NCBI GenBank assembly: GCA_023144675.1
Contig: JAGLFE010000396.1
Coordinates: forward strand, 1 to 5,288
Source: Thiomargarita sp.
Lineage (GTDB): Bacteria; Pseudomonadota; Gammaproteobacteria; Beggiatoales; Beggiatoaceae
Length of the DNA: 5,288 nucleotides
Reading direction: 5' to 3'
How positions within the stretch are numbered: the first letter of the stretch is position 1; each line of letters begins with the position of its first letter. The notes under the pieces were generated by a model that saw nothing but the letters and a program-made list of their open reading frames with translations, was not told the DNA's origin and searched no databases. A program made the translations under genes and the position numbers. Of the stretch, positions 5,282 through 5,288 are shown in pieces.

Positions 5282-5288
5282 GTTAAGA

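Overview
AT-rich window from a bacterial genome in which all protein genes that I can support lie on the minus strand, so transcription runs from right to left. The organism is probably a bacterium with an anaerobic or sulfur-linked metabolism. A filamentous sulfur-oxidising gammaproteobacterium (Beggiatoa/Thiotrichaceae type) is my tentative guess. It rests on remembered resemblance of the Rpn-type nuclease, the GATGCGCTTCG-type palindromic repeat and the two-transmembrane protein to genes and repeats of such genomes and of cyanobacteria. No marker gene here settles the taxonomy.

Right part (about 3505-5288): a compact three-frame cluster, read in the order 35-aa ORF (overlaps the next gene by 14 nt), 93-aa unknown protein, then after 11 nt a 440-aa protein. 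The last has a large soluble and partly coiled-coil body and two C-terminal membrane helices. None has a function I can recognise. The layout, with one or two small cytosolic proteins and a membrane-anchored coiled-coil partner, is the most novel-looking part of the window.

Middle (2966-3504): 539 bases without a convincing gene but dense in repeats. It holds a long imperfect palindrome with a 22-bp perfect stem, a 14-nt direct repeat on either side of it, copies of a GTARCTACCTACCAA motif, and a second inverted repeat (19-nt arms). The second repeat is followed by a TATAAT box, a ribosome-binding site and an 8-codon open frame on the plus strand. The GTARCTACCTACCAA motif also lies in front of the three-frame cluster, in the same orientation and at a similar distance from the first start codon as in front of the nfn operon.

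Left-centre (688-2965): a two-gene operon for an NfnAB-type enzyme (NADH-dependent reduced ferredoxin:NADP+ oxidoreductase, also called NfnSL or SudBA). The small FAD/[2Fe-2S] subunit is followed 19 nt later by the large FAD/iron-sulfur subunit. Together they are expected to couple NADPH, NADH and ferredoxin pools by flavin-based electron bifurcation in the cytoplasm.

Left edge (1-602): the N-terminal 200 codons of a PD-(D/E)XK nuclease of the Rpn/transposase-associated family, cut by the window edge. Its start is 85 nt downstream of the nfn operon.
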